DNA of 64,000 bases from Bhargavaea ullalensis (GTDB taxonomy: Bacteria > Bacillota > Bacilli > Bacillales_A > Planococcaceae): the NCBI RefSeq assembly GCF_040545425.1, contig NZ_JBEPLW010000009.1; one strand, 5' to 3'. Below the pieces are notes generated by a model, which saw only the letters and a list, made by a program, of their open reading frames with translations, did not search any database and had not been told where the DNA came from. The position numbers and the translations under genes were made by a program. This document shows, in pieces, positions 27,094-35,193 of the stretch. Within the stretch, counting starts at the first letter, position 1. Each line of letters starts with the position of its first letter.

Positions 27094-27297
27094 ATGATTG
27101 AACTCAGTTTCCGGAACCCGAAAGTTCGGGTGTACGTCTATACTGCGATTCCGGCAGCCCTATTGATGATCTTGCTTTACTTGCAATCAAGGCCCGGTCC
27201 GGCGTTCGCCATGATGGCCGGGTGGCAGGTGCTTTTCTTCGGATGGCTGTTCCTGGACAGACGGCGTGCCGGAGCCCATCGGAAAACGGACGGCTAG
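27094..27297 (+). CDS. Small membrane protein of unknown function
   Basis: 67 aa with two hydrophobic helices (about res. 15-33 and 40-56) and a basic C-terminus. Begins MIELSFRNPKVRVYVYT. The ATG at 27094 has AAAGGGAG 10 nt upstream; the in-frame GTG at 27085 is too close to that site. No family recognised. A hairpin (AACGGACGGC with GCCGTCCGTT, 27285-27309) overlaps its stop codon. Confidence 0.65.
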   Translation: MIELSFRNPKVRVYVYTAIPAALLMILLYLQSRPGPAFAMMAGWQVLFFGWLFLDRRRAGAHRKTDG

Positions 27298-27327
27298 AGG
27301 CCGTCCGTTCAGGTGCGAAGCTTTGAT

Positions 27328-27750
27328 TCAGATCGATTGCATCGGGTCTTTTTTCTTTTCTGAGGAAGAAGACGGGCTGTTTTGTCCGGAACTCTGCCCG
27401 GTTGCCCCGTCGTTGCCGCCGTGCAGAAATGCCTGGATCATTGAGCCGGAGTCGCCCGATGAGGATCCGCCGTCCGAGCTTTCGGAAACCGACGCTTCCG
27501 GGAGCGCGCCGCCGCTCACTTCGGGCCGCATGAGAGATTCGGCGCCGCCGTTCATCATCTCTTTCATCGGGCAGTAGCGGGCGATGCCTTCCGCCGCTTT
27601 GCAGGCGCCGAACAGGACGAGGAGCGGACCGGCCGTTTCATCGGGTCTGCGGATCATGCGCACGGTGCCCCAGGCGAGCATCGCCATCCCCGAGCCGAAC
27701 CGCATGTACGCGCTTTTCGTGCCGATGTTGATCGTTTGGTCGTTCATCAT
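27328..27750 (-). CDS. DUF2892-like membrane protein with low-complexity tail
   Basis: 140 aa (or 139 from the second ATG, better spaced from AAAGGTG). The N-terminal half (INIGTKSAYMRFGSGMAMLAW and a second hydrophobic segment with GPLLVLFGACKAAEGIARYCP) resembles the YgaP-type DUF2892 membrane domain. The C-terminal 70 residues are Gly/Ser/Glu-rich and disordered, ending SSSEKKKDPMQSI. One of few minus-strand genes here; its upstream region contains a +-strand terminator-like hairpin (27767-27796). Function unknown. Confidence 0.75.
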   Translation of the reverse strand: MMNDQTINIGTKSAYMRFGSGMAMLAWGTVRMIRRPDETAGPLLVLFGACKAAEGIARYCPMKEMMNGGAESLMRPEVSGGALPEASVSESSDGGSSSGDSGSMIQAFLHGGNDGATGQSSGQNSPSSSSEKKKDPMQSI

Positions 27751-27766
27751 TCATTCACCTTTCCGT

Positions 27767-27796
27767 ACGCGCAGAGGGACTGCGCGTCTTTTTTTC
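27767..27796 (+). terminator. Terminator-like hairpin upstream of yerA
   Basis: ACGCGCA (27767-27773) with TGCGCGT (27781-27787), then CTTTTTTT. It would stop + strand transcription (antisense to the DUF2892 gene) before yerA. Confidence 0.65.
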
Positions 27797-27848
27797 GCTT
27801 TCACACTGTGATAAGATAAAGCAAGCAGAGAGACAGGGGGAACGAACG

Positions 27849-29579
27849 ATGGCTCATTCACCATGGAAAATCCACGAGCTCCGCAGACAGGCCGAGGTCA
27901 TCGACGGCAAGCGGGCACCGGAACTCGTCATTCAAAACGCGACGTACCTCCACGGGATCCTGAAAAAGTGGATCGAGGGCAACATCTGGGTATCGGGCGA
28001 ACGGATCATCTACGCCGGTCCCGACCTTCCGAAAAACACAGACGGCACGGAATTCATGGACGCCTCCGGAAAAGTGATTGTGCCGGGCTATATCGAGCCG
28101 CATGTCCACCCGTTCCAGCTTTATAATCCCCTCACGTTTGCGGATTATGCGGCAAGACGGGGAACGACGACGTTCATCGCAGACAACAGCGTGCTGTTTT
28201 TGTCGATGGAAAACTGGAAAGCGTTTGCAATCCTCGACCAGCTCAAGGAATTGCCGTTTTCCTTCTACTGGTGGGCGAGGTTTGATTCGCAGACCCAGCT
28301 CGACCGGGAAGAGGAATTGTACACGAACCAGTCGGTCGGCGAATGGATCGCCCGCCCGGATGTCCTCATGGGCGGGGAACTGACCGCGTGGCCGCGACTG
28401 GTCGCGGGCGACGATCAGATGCTTCTCTGGATCCAGCAGGCAAAGGAATCCGGCATGAAAGTGGAAGGCCATTTCCCGGGCGCTTCAGCCCGGACGCTCG
28501 CCCGGCTCAAGCTGCTCGGTGCAGACGGCGATCACGAAGCGATGACGATCGAAGAAGTCGAAAACCGGCTCCTGCACGGTTATGCGGTGACGCTCCGGTA
28601 TTCATCGATCCGTCCCGACCTGCCGGATCTCCTGAAAGGGATCCTTGAGCGGGAACTCGACGTGTTCGACCAGCTCATGATGACGACCGACGGCTCAACA
28701 CCCGGCTTCCACGAGGACGGCGTCATGGACAAATGCATCCGGGTGGCGCTCCAAGCGGGCGTGAAGCCGGAAGATGCGTACGCGATGGCTACATACAATA
28801 TTGCCCGTTATTACGACATGGACGACCTGCACGGACTCATTGCGACCGGCCGATATGCGAACTTGAACTTCCTGGAAAGCCCGGAAAACCCGGTGCCGAC
28901 CGATGTTCTCTCAAAGGGCGTCTGGCTGCGCCGGGACGGGCAGGACACCGAACCGTTCGAGAATATCGACTGGTCATGGCTGGAGCCATTCAATGTGCCG
29001 TATGAACTCGACGACGGTGATTTCCAGTTCTCCTTCCCGTTCGGCATCGAGATGGTGAACGACGTCATCACGAAACCGTACAGCGTCGACGTCGATCCGT
29101 CCGACCAGCGGCTTCCGGCCGGGCAAGACCAAAGTTTCCTCATCCTGATCGACCGGAACGGCAAATGGCGGGTGAACACGCTCATCAAAGGATTTGCCGA
29201 CAATGTTCAGGGATTCGCCTCGTCTTATTCAAGCACCGGCGACATCATCATGATCGGAAAAAACGCCGCAGACATGAAACTCGCATTCGACCGGATGAAG
29301 GAAATCGGGGGCGGCCTCGTGCTTGCGGAAAACGGGGAAGTCGTCGCGGAACTTCCGCTCGGCCTGGGCGGTGTCCTGTCGGCCAAGCCGATGAGGGAAC
29401 TCATGGAAGAAGAGAGCTCGATCAAGACTGAACTGCGGGCGCGCGGCTACAAGCACGGCGACGCGGTCTACACGCTCCTGTTCCTCATGTCGACGCACCT
29501 TCCGTACGTCCGCATCACCCAAAAAGGGATCTACGACGTCATGAACCGAAAAGTCCTGTTCCCGTCGCTCATGCGCTGA
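27849..29579 (+). CDS. yerA: Adenine deaminase-related amidohydrolase (YerA-like)
   Basis: 576 aa, the length of B. subtilis YerA (580). Metal-dependent amidohydrolase superfamily: HVHPFQLYNP near res. 90, a later GHFPGA segment and TTDGSTP. The C-terminal part resembles adenine deaminases (ENGEVVAELPLGLGG). It probably deaminates adenine or a related base and would link to the purine genes upstream; substrate not proven for YerA itself. GGGGG ribosome binding site upstream. It heads the yerA-yerB-yerC block. Confidence 0.88.
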   Translation: MAHSPWKIHELRRQAEVIDGKRAPELVIQNATYLHGILKKWIEGNIWVSGERIIYAGPDLPKNTDGTEFMDASGKVIVPGYIEPHVHPFQLYNPLTFADYAARRGTTTFIADNSVLFLSMENWKAFAILDQLKELPFSFYWWARFDSQTQLDREEELYTNQSVGEWIARPDVLMGGELTAWPRLVAGDDQMLLWIQQAKESGMKVEGHFPGASARTLARLKLLGADGDHEAMTIEEVENRLLHGYAVTLRYSSIRPDLPDLLKGILERELDVFDQLMMTTDGSTPGFHEDGVMDKCIRVALQAGVKPEDAYAMATYNIARYYDMDDLHGLIATGRYANLNFLESPENPVPTDVLSKGVWLRRDGQDTEPFENIDWSWLEPFNVPYELDDGDFQFSFPFGIEMVNDVITKPYSVDVDPSDQRLPAGQDQSFLILIDRNGKWRVNTLIKGFADNVQGFASSYSSTGDIIMIGKNAADMKLAFDRMKEIGGGLVLAENGEVVAELPLGLGGVLSAKPMRELMEEESSIKTELRARGYKHGDAVYTLLFLMSTHLPYVRITQKGIYDVMNRKVLFPSLMR

Positions 29580-29632
29580 CCGGACGAGGACATAGACTTA
29601 GAGAGAGAAGCATTTAGGGGGATATGAATACA

Positions 29633-30706
29633 ATGAGAACACGCTGGATGCCGGCGCTTGCCGCGCTGGTCCTCCTGGCGGGGTGCCAGGACAAAGGCGG
29701 GGAGGCGGCGGATCCCGGAAGTCCCGCGGCACCGGGGGAAACGGCCGCCGAGTCATCGGATCTGGACCGGCCGGAACTTGAATCCGCCGGCGTCATCAAG
29801 GAACACGCCTATACCGCACCGTACACGGGGCTCGGCATGGCGGAAAGTCCGGACATGCGCCCCGTGCTCGTGACGATCAACAACCACCCGAAAGCCCGTC
29901 CTCAGTCGGGTCTAGCCGAAGCAGACGTCGTGTATGAGATGCTCGCCGAAGGGGAGATCACTCGTCTGCTCGCACTGTATCAGTCGAAACTGCCCGAGAA
30001 AATCGGCCCGGTCCGCAGTGCACGGGACTACTTCGTCGGGCTGGCCGGCGCGCACGATGCACTCTACATCGCGCACGGCTACAGCCCCGATGCCCAGGCG
30101 ATGCTCGAGACCGGGGCGGTCGACCACCTGAACGGCATGAGGTACGACGGTACACTGTTCAAGCGCTCATCCGACCGGGTGGCGCCGCACAACTCCTATA
30201 TATCCAAAGACGCCGTACGGAACGGCGCGGACCAGAACGGATTCCGGATGAAGATCGGGTCTGACCCCGGCTGGCGGTTCGGCGAGGAGCCGGCAGTGTC
30301 GGCCGGGTCCGCCGGAACGATCGAGGTTTCGTACGGACGTGATCCGGCGTTTGAAAGCCATTACTCATTCGACCCGCACGCAGGAACGTACTCCCGTTCG
30401 ACCGGAGGCACCGCCACGGCAGATGCCGAATCAGGCGAGGAACCGGCGCTGGCTAACATCCTCGTTCTCGAAGCCCCGCACCGGATCATCGACGATAAAG
30501 GCCGCCGGGCGATCGACTTCGGCGCCGGCGGAGCGGCCGCCGTCTTCCGCGGAGGACAGGTATTCGAAACGGAATGGCAGAGCCGGGACGGCGTGCCGAC
30601 CGTCATGGACGGCAGCCTCCCGTTCCCGCTTGCACCCGGCAAGACGTGGATCCACATCGTGCCGGACTCGCCGGGCATGGAGGACAGCGTCAGCTACACA
30701 CCATAA
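29633..30706 (+). CDS. yerB: DUF3048 lipoprotein (YerB-like)
   Basis: 357 aa. Signal peptide with lipobox LLAGC, then a Gly/Ala-rich linker and the two-part DUF3048 domain (MRPVLVTINNHPKARPQSGL, VDHLNGMRYDGTLFKRSSDR, HNSYIS). The second ATG (29633) is chosen: the AGGGGG site is only 2 nt from the first ATG at 29624. Exported and lipid-anchored; function unknown. The same neighbours flank it in B. subtilis. Confidence 0.9.
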   Translation: MRTRWMPALAALVLLAGCQDKGGEAADPGSPAAPGETAAESSDLDRPELESAGVIKEHAYTAPYTGLGMAESPDMRPVLVTINNHPKARPQSGLAEADVVYEMLAEGEITRLLALYQSKLPEKIGPVRSARDYFVGLAGAHDALYIAHGYSPDAQAMLETGAVDHLNGMRYDGTLFKRSSDRVAPHNSYISKDAVRNGADQNGFRMKIGSDPGWRFGEEPAVSAGSAGTIEVSYGRDPAFESHYSFDPHAGTYSRSTGGTATADAESGEEPALANILVLEAPHRIIDDKGRRAIDFGAGGAAAVFRGGQVFETEWQSRDGVPTVMDGSLPFPLAPGKTWIHIVPDSPGMEDSVSYTP

Positions 30707-30736
30707 TTTCATCCAAAAATAAAGGAGGGACCGCCC

Positions 30737-31039
30737 GTGGCACTCGAAAAACTACGCGGACCGCAGACCGATGCCCTGTTTGAAGCCATACTGGAACTGC
30801 GCGATCTCGATGAATGCTACCGGTTCTTCGACGACCTCGCGACGATCAGCGAGATCCAGTCGCTTTCCCAGCGGCTCAACGTCGCCCGCATGCTCAAAAA
30901 AGGCTACACGTACGAAAACATCAAAAACGAAACCGGCGCCTCCACCGCCACCATCTCCCGCGTCCGCCGCTGCTTCGACTACGGCTCTGGCGGCTACAAC
31001 GAGATCCTGAGCCGGATGGGCGAGGAGGAAGGGGATTGA
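30737..31039 (+). CDS. yerC: YerC/TrpR-family transcription regulator
   Basis: 100 aa. TrpR-like helix-turn-helix protein: LRDLDECYRFFDDLATISEI, then the HTH MLKKGYTYENIKNETGASTA and TISRVRRCFDYG. GTG start at 30737 with AAAGGAGG 10 nt upstream. It overlaps the next gene by 4 nt. YerC proteins are putative repressors; the target is unknown. Confidence 0.92.
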   Translation: MALEKLRGPQTDALFEAILELRDLDECYRFFDDLATISEIQSLSQRLNVARMLKKGYTYENIKNETGASTATISRVRRCFDYGSGGYNEILSRMGEEEGD

Positions 31040-31608
31040 ACTTCCCCGCAGCAAAACGGCTGGCCGCCTTCATGACACAATTCCCGGGAGTGGACCTGCT
31101 CCCGGGTTTTCACGTTCACTGGCCGGAAACGGTTCACATTCCGCTCAACCAAGGACTGGACCCGTTCAGGGAGGACGGCAGGACCGATCCGGAATACTTT
31201 GAGGAAGTGTCCCGGCGAGCCGTCCGAGTGCTCGAAAAAGAAATGGGACCGGAAGACGAACTCCTCCTCGTCCTGAACGGCTACCCCGGACGTCCAGGCG
31301 TGATCCCAAAATACCTGAAACACCCCGAACTGAAATACCGCATGGACTCCCGGCAAACCATCTGGCCCGACGGTGAGGATCGAATTCCGGTCACCCGGCT
31401 CATCCTTCCGTGCAGGGCGGAAGACATCCGCTGGCGCCCGCTCCTGCTTGCGATATCCGGCCAAGACTTTGGCCGGCATCCGCAACTGCGCAAAGCCGGC
31501 AGTGTGTACCCGCCGGATGTGTTTGTGTTGAATGAGACAAAGCGGACGATTTTTCATATGTATGACGACCGGGGATGTGATCTCTCGAGAGTGGAGAGAC
31601 GATGTTAG
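31036..31608 (+). CDS. DUF3885-like protein
   Basis: 190 aa. The C-terminus LNETKRTIFHMYDDRGCDL is the DUF3885 pattern, also seen in contact-dependent and stress-associated proteins of Bacillales. A TTG start at 31036 overlaps the yerC stop and follows GGAGGAAGGGG; ATG 31072 is a weaker alternative. Soluble, no signal peptide. It is not part of the B. subtilis yer cluster, so it is an insertion behind yerC. Function unknown. Confidence 0.75.
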   Translation: MNFPAAKRLAAFMTQFPGVDLLPGFHVHWPETVHIPLNQGLDPFREDGRTDPEYFEEVSRRAVRVLEKEMGPEDELLLVLNGYPGRPGVIPKYLKHPELKYRMDSRQTIWPDGEDRIPVTRLILPCRAEDIRWRPLLLAISGQDFGRHPQLRKAGSVYPPDVFVLNETKRTIFHMYDDRGCDLSRVERRC

Positions 31609-31700
31609 CATTGTAAAATGAAATTGGCGGGGTTTAAGTGAAGTTGCCTGCTACTCATTTCAGCAATAGTCACTAACATAATAAAAAGGAGGTCTCTTGC

Positions 31701-32444
31701 ATGAACGTAGATCAATATTTAAAACGGATTGGTGTAAAAGACTCCGGGACTGGAGACTTGGAACTGCTTAGTCGACTCCAGGAACAGCACCTGCTCCACA
31801 TTCCTTTCGAAAACCTCGACGTGATGCGCAAAGTGCCGATCGGGCTGGATCCCGCCGGTTATTACGAAAAGATCATCGGGAATCATCGCGGTGGTTTTTG
31901 CTATGAGCTGAACGGCCTGTTCCATTGGCTGTTGACCGAAATTGGCTACCAAACGCGCCTGATCTCGGCGACGGTGATGCGGCCGGATGGAACTTGGGCG
32001 ATGGAAAGAAGCCATGCAGCACAGATCGTTGAGCTGGACGGGCCGTACCTGGTCGATGTCGGTTTCGGAGATTCGGCCCGCGTGCCGCTTCCGCTGACCG
32101 GTGAAGAGAAAGAGGATGTCAGCGGGACGTACCGGGCACTTGAGACGGAAGAGGGCCTTTACGAACTGCAGCGGAAAGAGGAAGCCAGTTGGCGGACGCT
32201 GCTCCGGTTTGATTTGTCTGCGAAAGCTTTGCCGGATTTCGAAGCGGCGTGCCGGTTCAACCAAACGTCGCCTGATTCGAATTTCACACAGAAAGAGATT
32301 GTGACCATTGCGACGCCTGATGGGCGGCTGACTCTGTCGGGCAATTCTCTGACGATCAGCCGGAACGGGGAAAAGGACACGGTCTCGATCACGGACGAGG
32401 AACGGGCCGCGATTCTTGAACGGGACTTCGGCATCCGGCTTTGA
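31701..32444 (+). CDS. Arylamine N-acetyltransferase
   Basis: 247 aa. Acetyl-CoA-dependent N-acetyltransferase of arylamines/hydrazines. Catalytic triad visible: Cys67 in RGGFCYELNG, His105 in RSHAAQIV, Asp119 in YLVDVGFGD. N-terminal HIPFENLDV is also typical. A strong AAGGAGG lies upstream of the ATG at 31701. Monocistronic: a 90-nt gap before it and a terminator after it. Confidence 0.94.
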   Translation: MNVDQYLKRIGVKDSGTGDLELLSRLQEQHLLHIPFENLDVMRKVPIGLDPAGYYEKIIGNHRGGFCYELNGLFHWLLTEIGYQTRLISATVMRPDGTWAMERSHAAQIVELDGPYLVDVGFGDSARVPLPLTGEEKEDVSGTYRALETEEGLYELQRKEEASWRTLLRFDLSAKALPDFEAACRFNQTSPDSNFTQKEIVTIATPDGRLTLSGNSLTISRNGEKDTVSITDEERAAILERDFGIRL

Positions 32445-32474
32445 TTTCGTTGATGCAGATGTCCAATCAGCGAG

Positions 32475-32506
32475 CTAAAAAACCGGCGGATTGCCGGTTT
32501 TTTTAG
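32475..32506. terminator. Bidirectional terminator
   Basis: CTAAAAAACCGGC (32475-32487) with GCCGGTTTTTTTAG (32493-32506); A tract on the left, T tract on the right. Confidence 0.88.
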
Positions 32507-32563
32507 TTTTCGAGACGGAATCCTGTTTTAATAGAGACAGACTACTCGAAGGGGGACTGAACA

Positions 32564-33886
32564 GTGGAGGTTGCAGGAAAGACAATCGACGAATGGACCG
32601 AAGCCCATCCGGTCATCAAAGAAATCATGGCGGCGGAGGAAGTGTTCTGGGAAAACCCGGACTACGCCCAGATGAACGAAGCGATCTCCAATAACGGCCT
32701 GTCGATGGCCGATATACGGGATGCCGAAGCCCGGCTCAAGCGGTTTGCGCCTTATATCGCAAAGGTGTTCCCGGAGACGGAAGCGGCCGGAGGGATCATC
32801 GAATCGCCGCTTAAGGAGATCCCCGCCATGAAAGAATGGCTGGAGCAGGAATCCGGCACCGAGATTCCGGGCCGGCTGATGCTGAAGTGCGACAACCAAC
32901 TGCCGATCTCCGGTTCCGTCAAGGCGCGGGGCGGAATTTACGAAGTGCTGAAGCACGCGGAAGACTTGGCGATTTCAAAGGGTTTGTTGAAAGAAACCGA
33001 TGACTACACCAGTCTCACCGAACCCCGGTTCCGGGATTTCTTTTCCGGATACTCGATCACCGTCGGCTCGACCGGCAATCTCGGGCTTTCCATCGGCATC
33101 ATGAGCGCGAAAATGGGCTTTCGCGTCACGGTCCATATGTCGGCGGATGCGAAGGAATGGAAGAAGAACTTGCTGCGGGAAAAAGGCGTGCAGGTTGTCG
33201 AGCATCCAGACGACTACAGCAAGGCGGTCGAGGAAGGACGGCGCCAGTCTGAAGCGGATCCGAACGACCACTTTGTCGATGACGAGAACTCCCGGACGCT
33301 GTTTTTCGGCTACTCGGTAGCGGCGCTGCGGCTGAAGGATCAGCTCGAAGAACAGGGAATCCAAGTCGATGCCGAACATCCGCTGTTTGTATATCTTCCT
33401 TGCGGAGTCGGCGGAGGACCAGGCGGCATTGCGTTCGGGCTCAAGCAGGTGTTCGGCGACCATGCGCACTGCTTCTTCGCAGAACCGACGCACGCCCCGT
33501 GCATGCTGCTCGGCCTCGTCACCGGCAAGCACGACGAAGTGTCGGTCAGGGATTTCGGACTGGACAATAAAACCGATGCAGACGGTCTCGCAGTCGGCCG
33601 CCCGTCCGGATTTGTCGGCAGGGAAGTCGGCAAGCTGCTCGCCGGTTCCTTCACCGTCCGTGATGAAGAGTTGTACCGCCTGCTCACAAAGATGAGCGAA
33701 CTCGAAAACATCCGGCTCGAGCCGTCCGCGCTCGCCGGCGTCCCCGGAGCCGTCCGGGTCGCCCGGTCCGGATTCAACCCGACGCCGGAAGCCGTCCACA
33801 TTGCCTGGGCGACCGGCGGAGGCATGGTGCCGGAAGACGTCATGTCGGCGGATATTCGGAAAGGCCGGGAATCCCAAATGCGTTGA
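32564..33886 (+). CDS. dsdA: D-serine ammonia-lyase
   Basis: 440 aa, PLP-dependent. Degrades D-serine to pyruvate and ammonia. PLP lysine in SGSVKARGG, PLP-phosphate glycine loop CGVGGGPGG, and TVGSTGNLGLSIG. GTG start with GGGGG 8 nt upstream. It is flanked by a terminator on the left and two repeat arrays on the right, so it appears to be a single-gene unit. Detoxification of D-serine or its use as nitrogen source is the expected role. Confidence 0.95.
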   Translation: MEVAGKTIDEWTEAHPVIKEIMAAEEVFWENPDYAQMNEAISNNGLSMADIRDAEARLKRFAPYIAKVFPETEAAGGIIESPLKEIPAMKEWLEQESGTEIPGRLMLKCDNQLPISGSVKARGGIYEVLKHAEDLAISKGLLKETDDYTSLTEPRFRDFFSGYSITVGSTGNLGLSIGIMSAKMGFRVTVHMSADAKEWKKNLLREKGVQVVEHPDDYSKAVEEGRRQSEADPNDHFVDDENSRTLFFGYSVAALRLKDQLEEQGIQVDAEHPLFVYLPCGVGGGPGGIAFGLKQVFGDHAHCFFAEPTHAPCMLLGLVTGKHDEVSVRDFGLDNKTDADGLAVGRPSGFVGREVGKLLAGSFTVRDEELYRLLTKMSELENIRLEPSALAGVPGAVRVARSGFNPTPEAVHIAWATGGGMVPEDVMSADIRKGRESQMR

Positions 33887-33913
33887 AGTCGGAACGGCAT
33901 GCGGTTGCCGGGT

Positions 33914-33990
33914 GAATAGTCCGATAGACATCACGAATAGTCCGAAAGGCGTCGCCAATAGTCCGAAAGACATCGTGAATAGATCGAAAG
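33914..33990. repeat. 21-bp-period tandem array 5 (core GAATAGTCCGAAAG, 4 copies)
   Basis: Copies at 33914, 33935, 33956 and 33977, exactly 21 bp apart. The last copy reads GAATAGATCGAAAG. It shares AGTCCGA with the reverse complement of array 2's core (TAAGAGTCCGATT). Followed after 48 nt by the unrelated array 6. Confidence 0.92.
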
Positions 33991-34037
33991 CTTCCACGAA
34001 GGGACAGAAACGATCGAACCTCGACTTCCTCGAGTGT

Positions 34038-34157
34038 GAGTTGGATAAGTTTGAGCTTGAGTTGGATGAGTTTCCGCTTGAGTTGGAAAAGATTCCGTTT
34101 GAGTTGGATAAGTTTCAACTTAAGCTGGATAAGTTTCTCCTTGGGCTGGATAAACTT
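34038..34157. repeat. 21-bp-period tandem array 6 (core GAGTTGGATAAGTTT, 6 copies)
   Basis: Copies at 34038, 34059, 34080, 34101, 34122 and 34143, exactly 21 bp apart, with the most variable core of all arrays (GAGTTGGATGAGTTT, AAGCTGGATAAGTTT, GGGCTGGATAAACTT). It lies between dsdA and the pcrB promoter. Confidence 0.92.
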
Positions 34158-34217
34158 CTAAAAAGCTAAATCATTCAGAGAAGCGGACGGCATGTCTTTC
34201 CGCAATCCCTCCTTTTG

Positions 34218-34241
34218 AGCGGCCGGTGCGGCCGTTTTTTT
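34218..34241 (+). terminator. Terminator upstream of pcrB
   Basis: CGGCCG (34220-34225) with CGGCCG (34229-34234), then seven T. It directly abuts the pcrB promoter. Confidence 0.8.
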
Positions 34242-34249
34242 GTTATAAT
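34241..34249 (+). promoter_or_regulatory. Extended -10 promoter of the pcrB-pcrA-ligA operon
   Basis: TGTTATAAT: a perfect -10 (34244-34249) with the TGn extension, 34 nt before the pcrB start codon. No good -35 at normal spacing, since the terminator occupies that place; extended -10 promoters can work without one. Confidence 0.7.
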
Positions 34250-34282
34250 GGAGGGACGCAAACAAAGACAGGTGGGTGCAAG

Positions 34283-34984
34283 ATGAAGGACTTTCTGGAA
34301 TGGCGGCATGCGTTCAAGCTGGACCCTGCCAAAAAGTTGGATGATGAGGCGCTGGAGCGGGTGTGCGAGTCGGGGACGGACGGGATCATCGTCGGGGGAA
34401 CCGACGGGGTCACGCTCGACAATGTTCTGGCCATCCTGATGCGCATCCGGCGTTTTTCGGTGCCGGTCATGCTCGAAGTATCGGAGCCGGACGCCATCAC
34501 GCCGGGCTTTGACGGGTTTCTCATCCCGTCGGTGCTGAACACCGACGACGCCCGTTGGATCAAAGGCCACCAGCACGCGGCAATCCGGGAATTCGGGGAG
34601 CTCATGGACTTTGAAGAAGTCATTCCGGAGGGCTATGTCATTCTCAACCCGGACTGCAAGGCGGCGAAACTCACCGGAGCGGACGCCGGAATCGACGAGG
34701 AAGACGTCCTCGCCTATGCGCGGATGGCGGAGCATTTCTTCCGCCTGCCCGTCCTGTATCTGGAGTACAGCGGTACATACGGCGGTCCGGAAACCGTCCG
34801 TGCGGCGTCCCGCGTCCTCGACCGGACCCGCCTCGTTTACGGCGGCGGCATCCGGGGTCCCGAACAGGCCGCCGAAATGGCCCGGTTCGCCGACCTCATC
34901 ATCGTCGGCAACGCCCTCTACCACAACCTCCCCGCCGCCCTCAAAACCGTGCGTGCGGTGAAAGAAACCGATAAAATGGCCTGA
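34283..34984 (+). CDS. pcrB: Heptaprenylglyceryl phosphate synthase
   Basis: 233 aa. Transfers a heptaprenyl group to glycerol-1-phosphate to make an archaeal-type ether lipid. A TIM barrel with WRHAFKLDPAKKL, SGTDGIIVGGTDG, YLEYSGTYGG and the phosphate-binding VYGGGIRGPEQA / IIVGNALYHN. ATG 34283 has AGGTGG upstream. The order pcrB-pcrA-ligA-camS is conserved in Bacillus. Confidence 0.95.
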   Translation: MKDFLEWRHAFKLDPAKKLDDEALERVCESGTDGIIVGGTDGVTLDNVLAILMRIRRFSVPVMLEVSEPDAITPGFDGFLIPSVLNTDDARWIKGHQHAAIREFGELMDFEEVIPEGYVILNPDCKAAKLTGADAGIDEEDVLAYARMAEHFFRLPVLYLEYSGTYGGPETVRAASRVLDRTRLVYGGGIRGPEQAAEMARFADLIIVGNALYHNLPAALKTVRAVKETDKMA

Positions 34985-35040
34985 CTTGGAAGACGATGGT
35001 CTGACTTATTTGATATAGGGTGAATGATTCATTTAGACAA

Positions 35041-35167
35041 GTTGATCGGAGTGAAGGGCGCGCGACTCCTGCTGGAAAAGCGTTAGCTGCAGACCCCGCA
35101 GACGCGCCAGCGTCGAGGAGGCTAAAGCAACGCCCGCGGAAAGCAAGCGCCCGGAACGAAAATCAAC
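35041..35167 (+). repeat. Dispersed structured repeat, copy 4
   Basis: Ends GTTGAT ... ATCAAC. Internal motifs CGACTCCTGCTGGAAAAGCG, CAGACCCCGCAG, CGAGGAGGCTAAAGC, GCCCGCGGAAAGC and GGGCGCG/CGCCC. It lies between pcrB and pcrA, ending 27 nt before the pcrA start, in the same direction as copy 5 downstream of pcrA. Confidence 0.88.
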
Positions 35168-35193
35168 ACGCGCCAACAACGAAAGGAGCCAAC

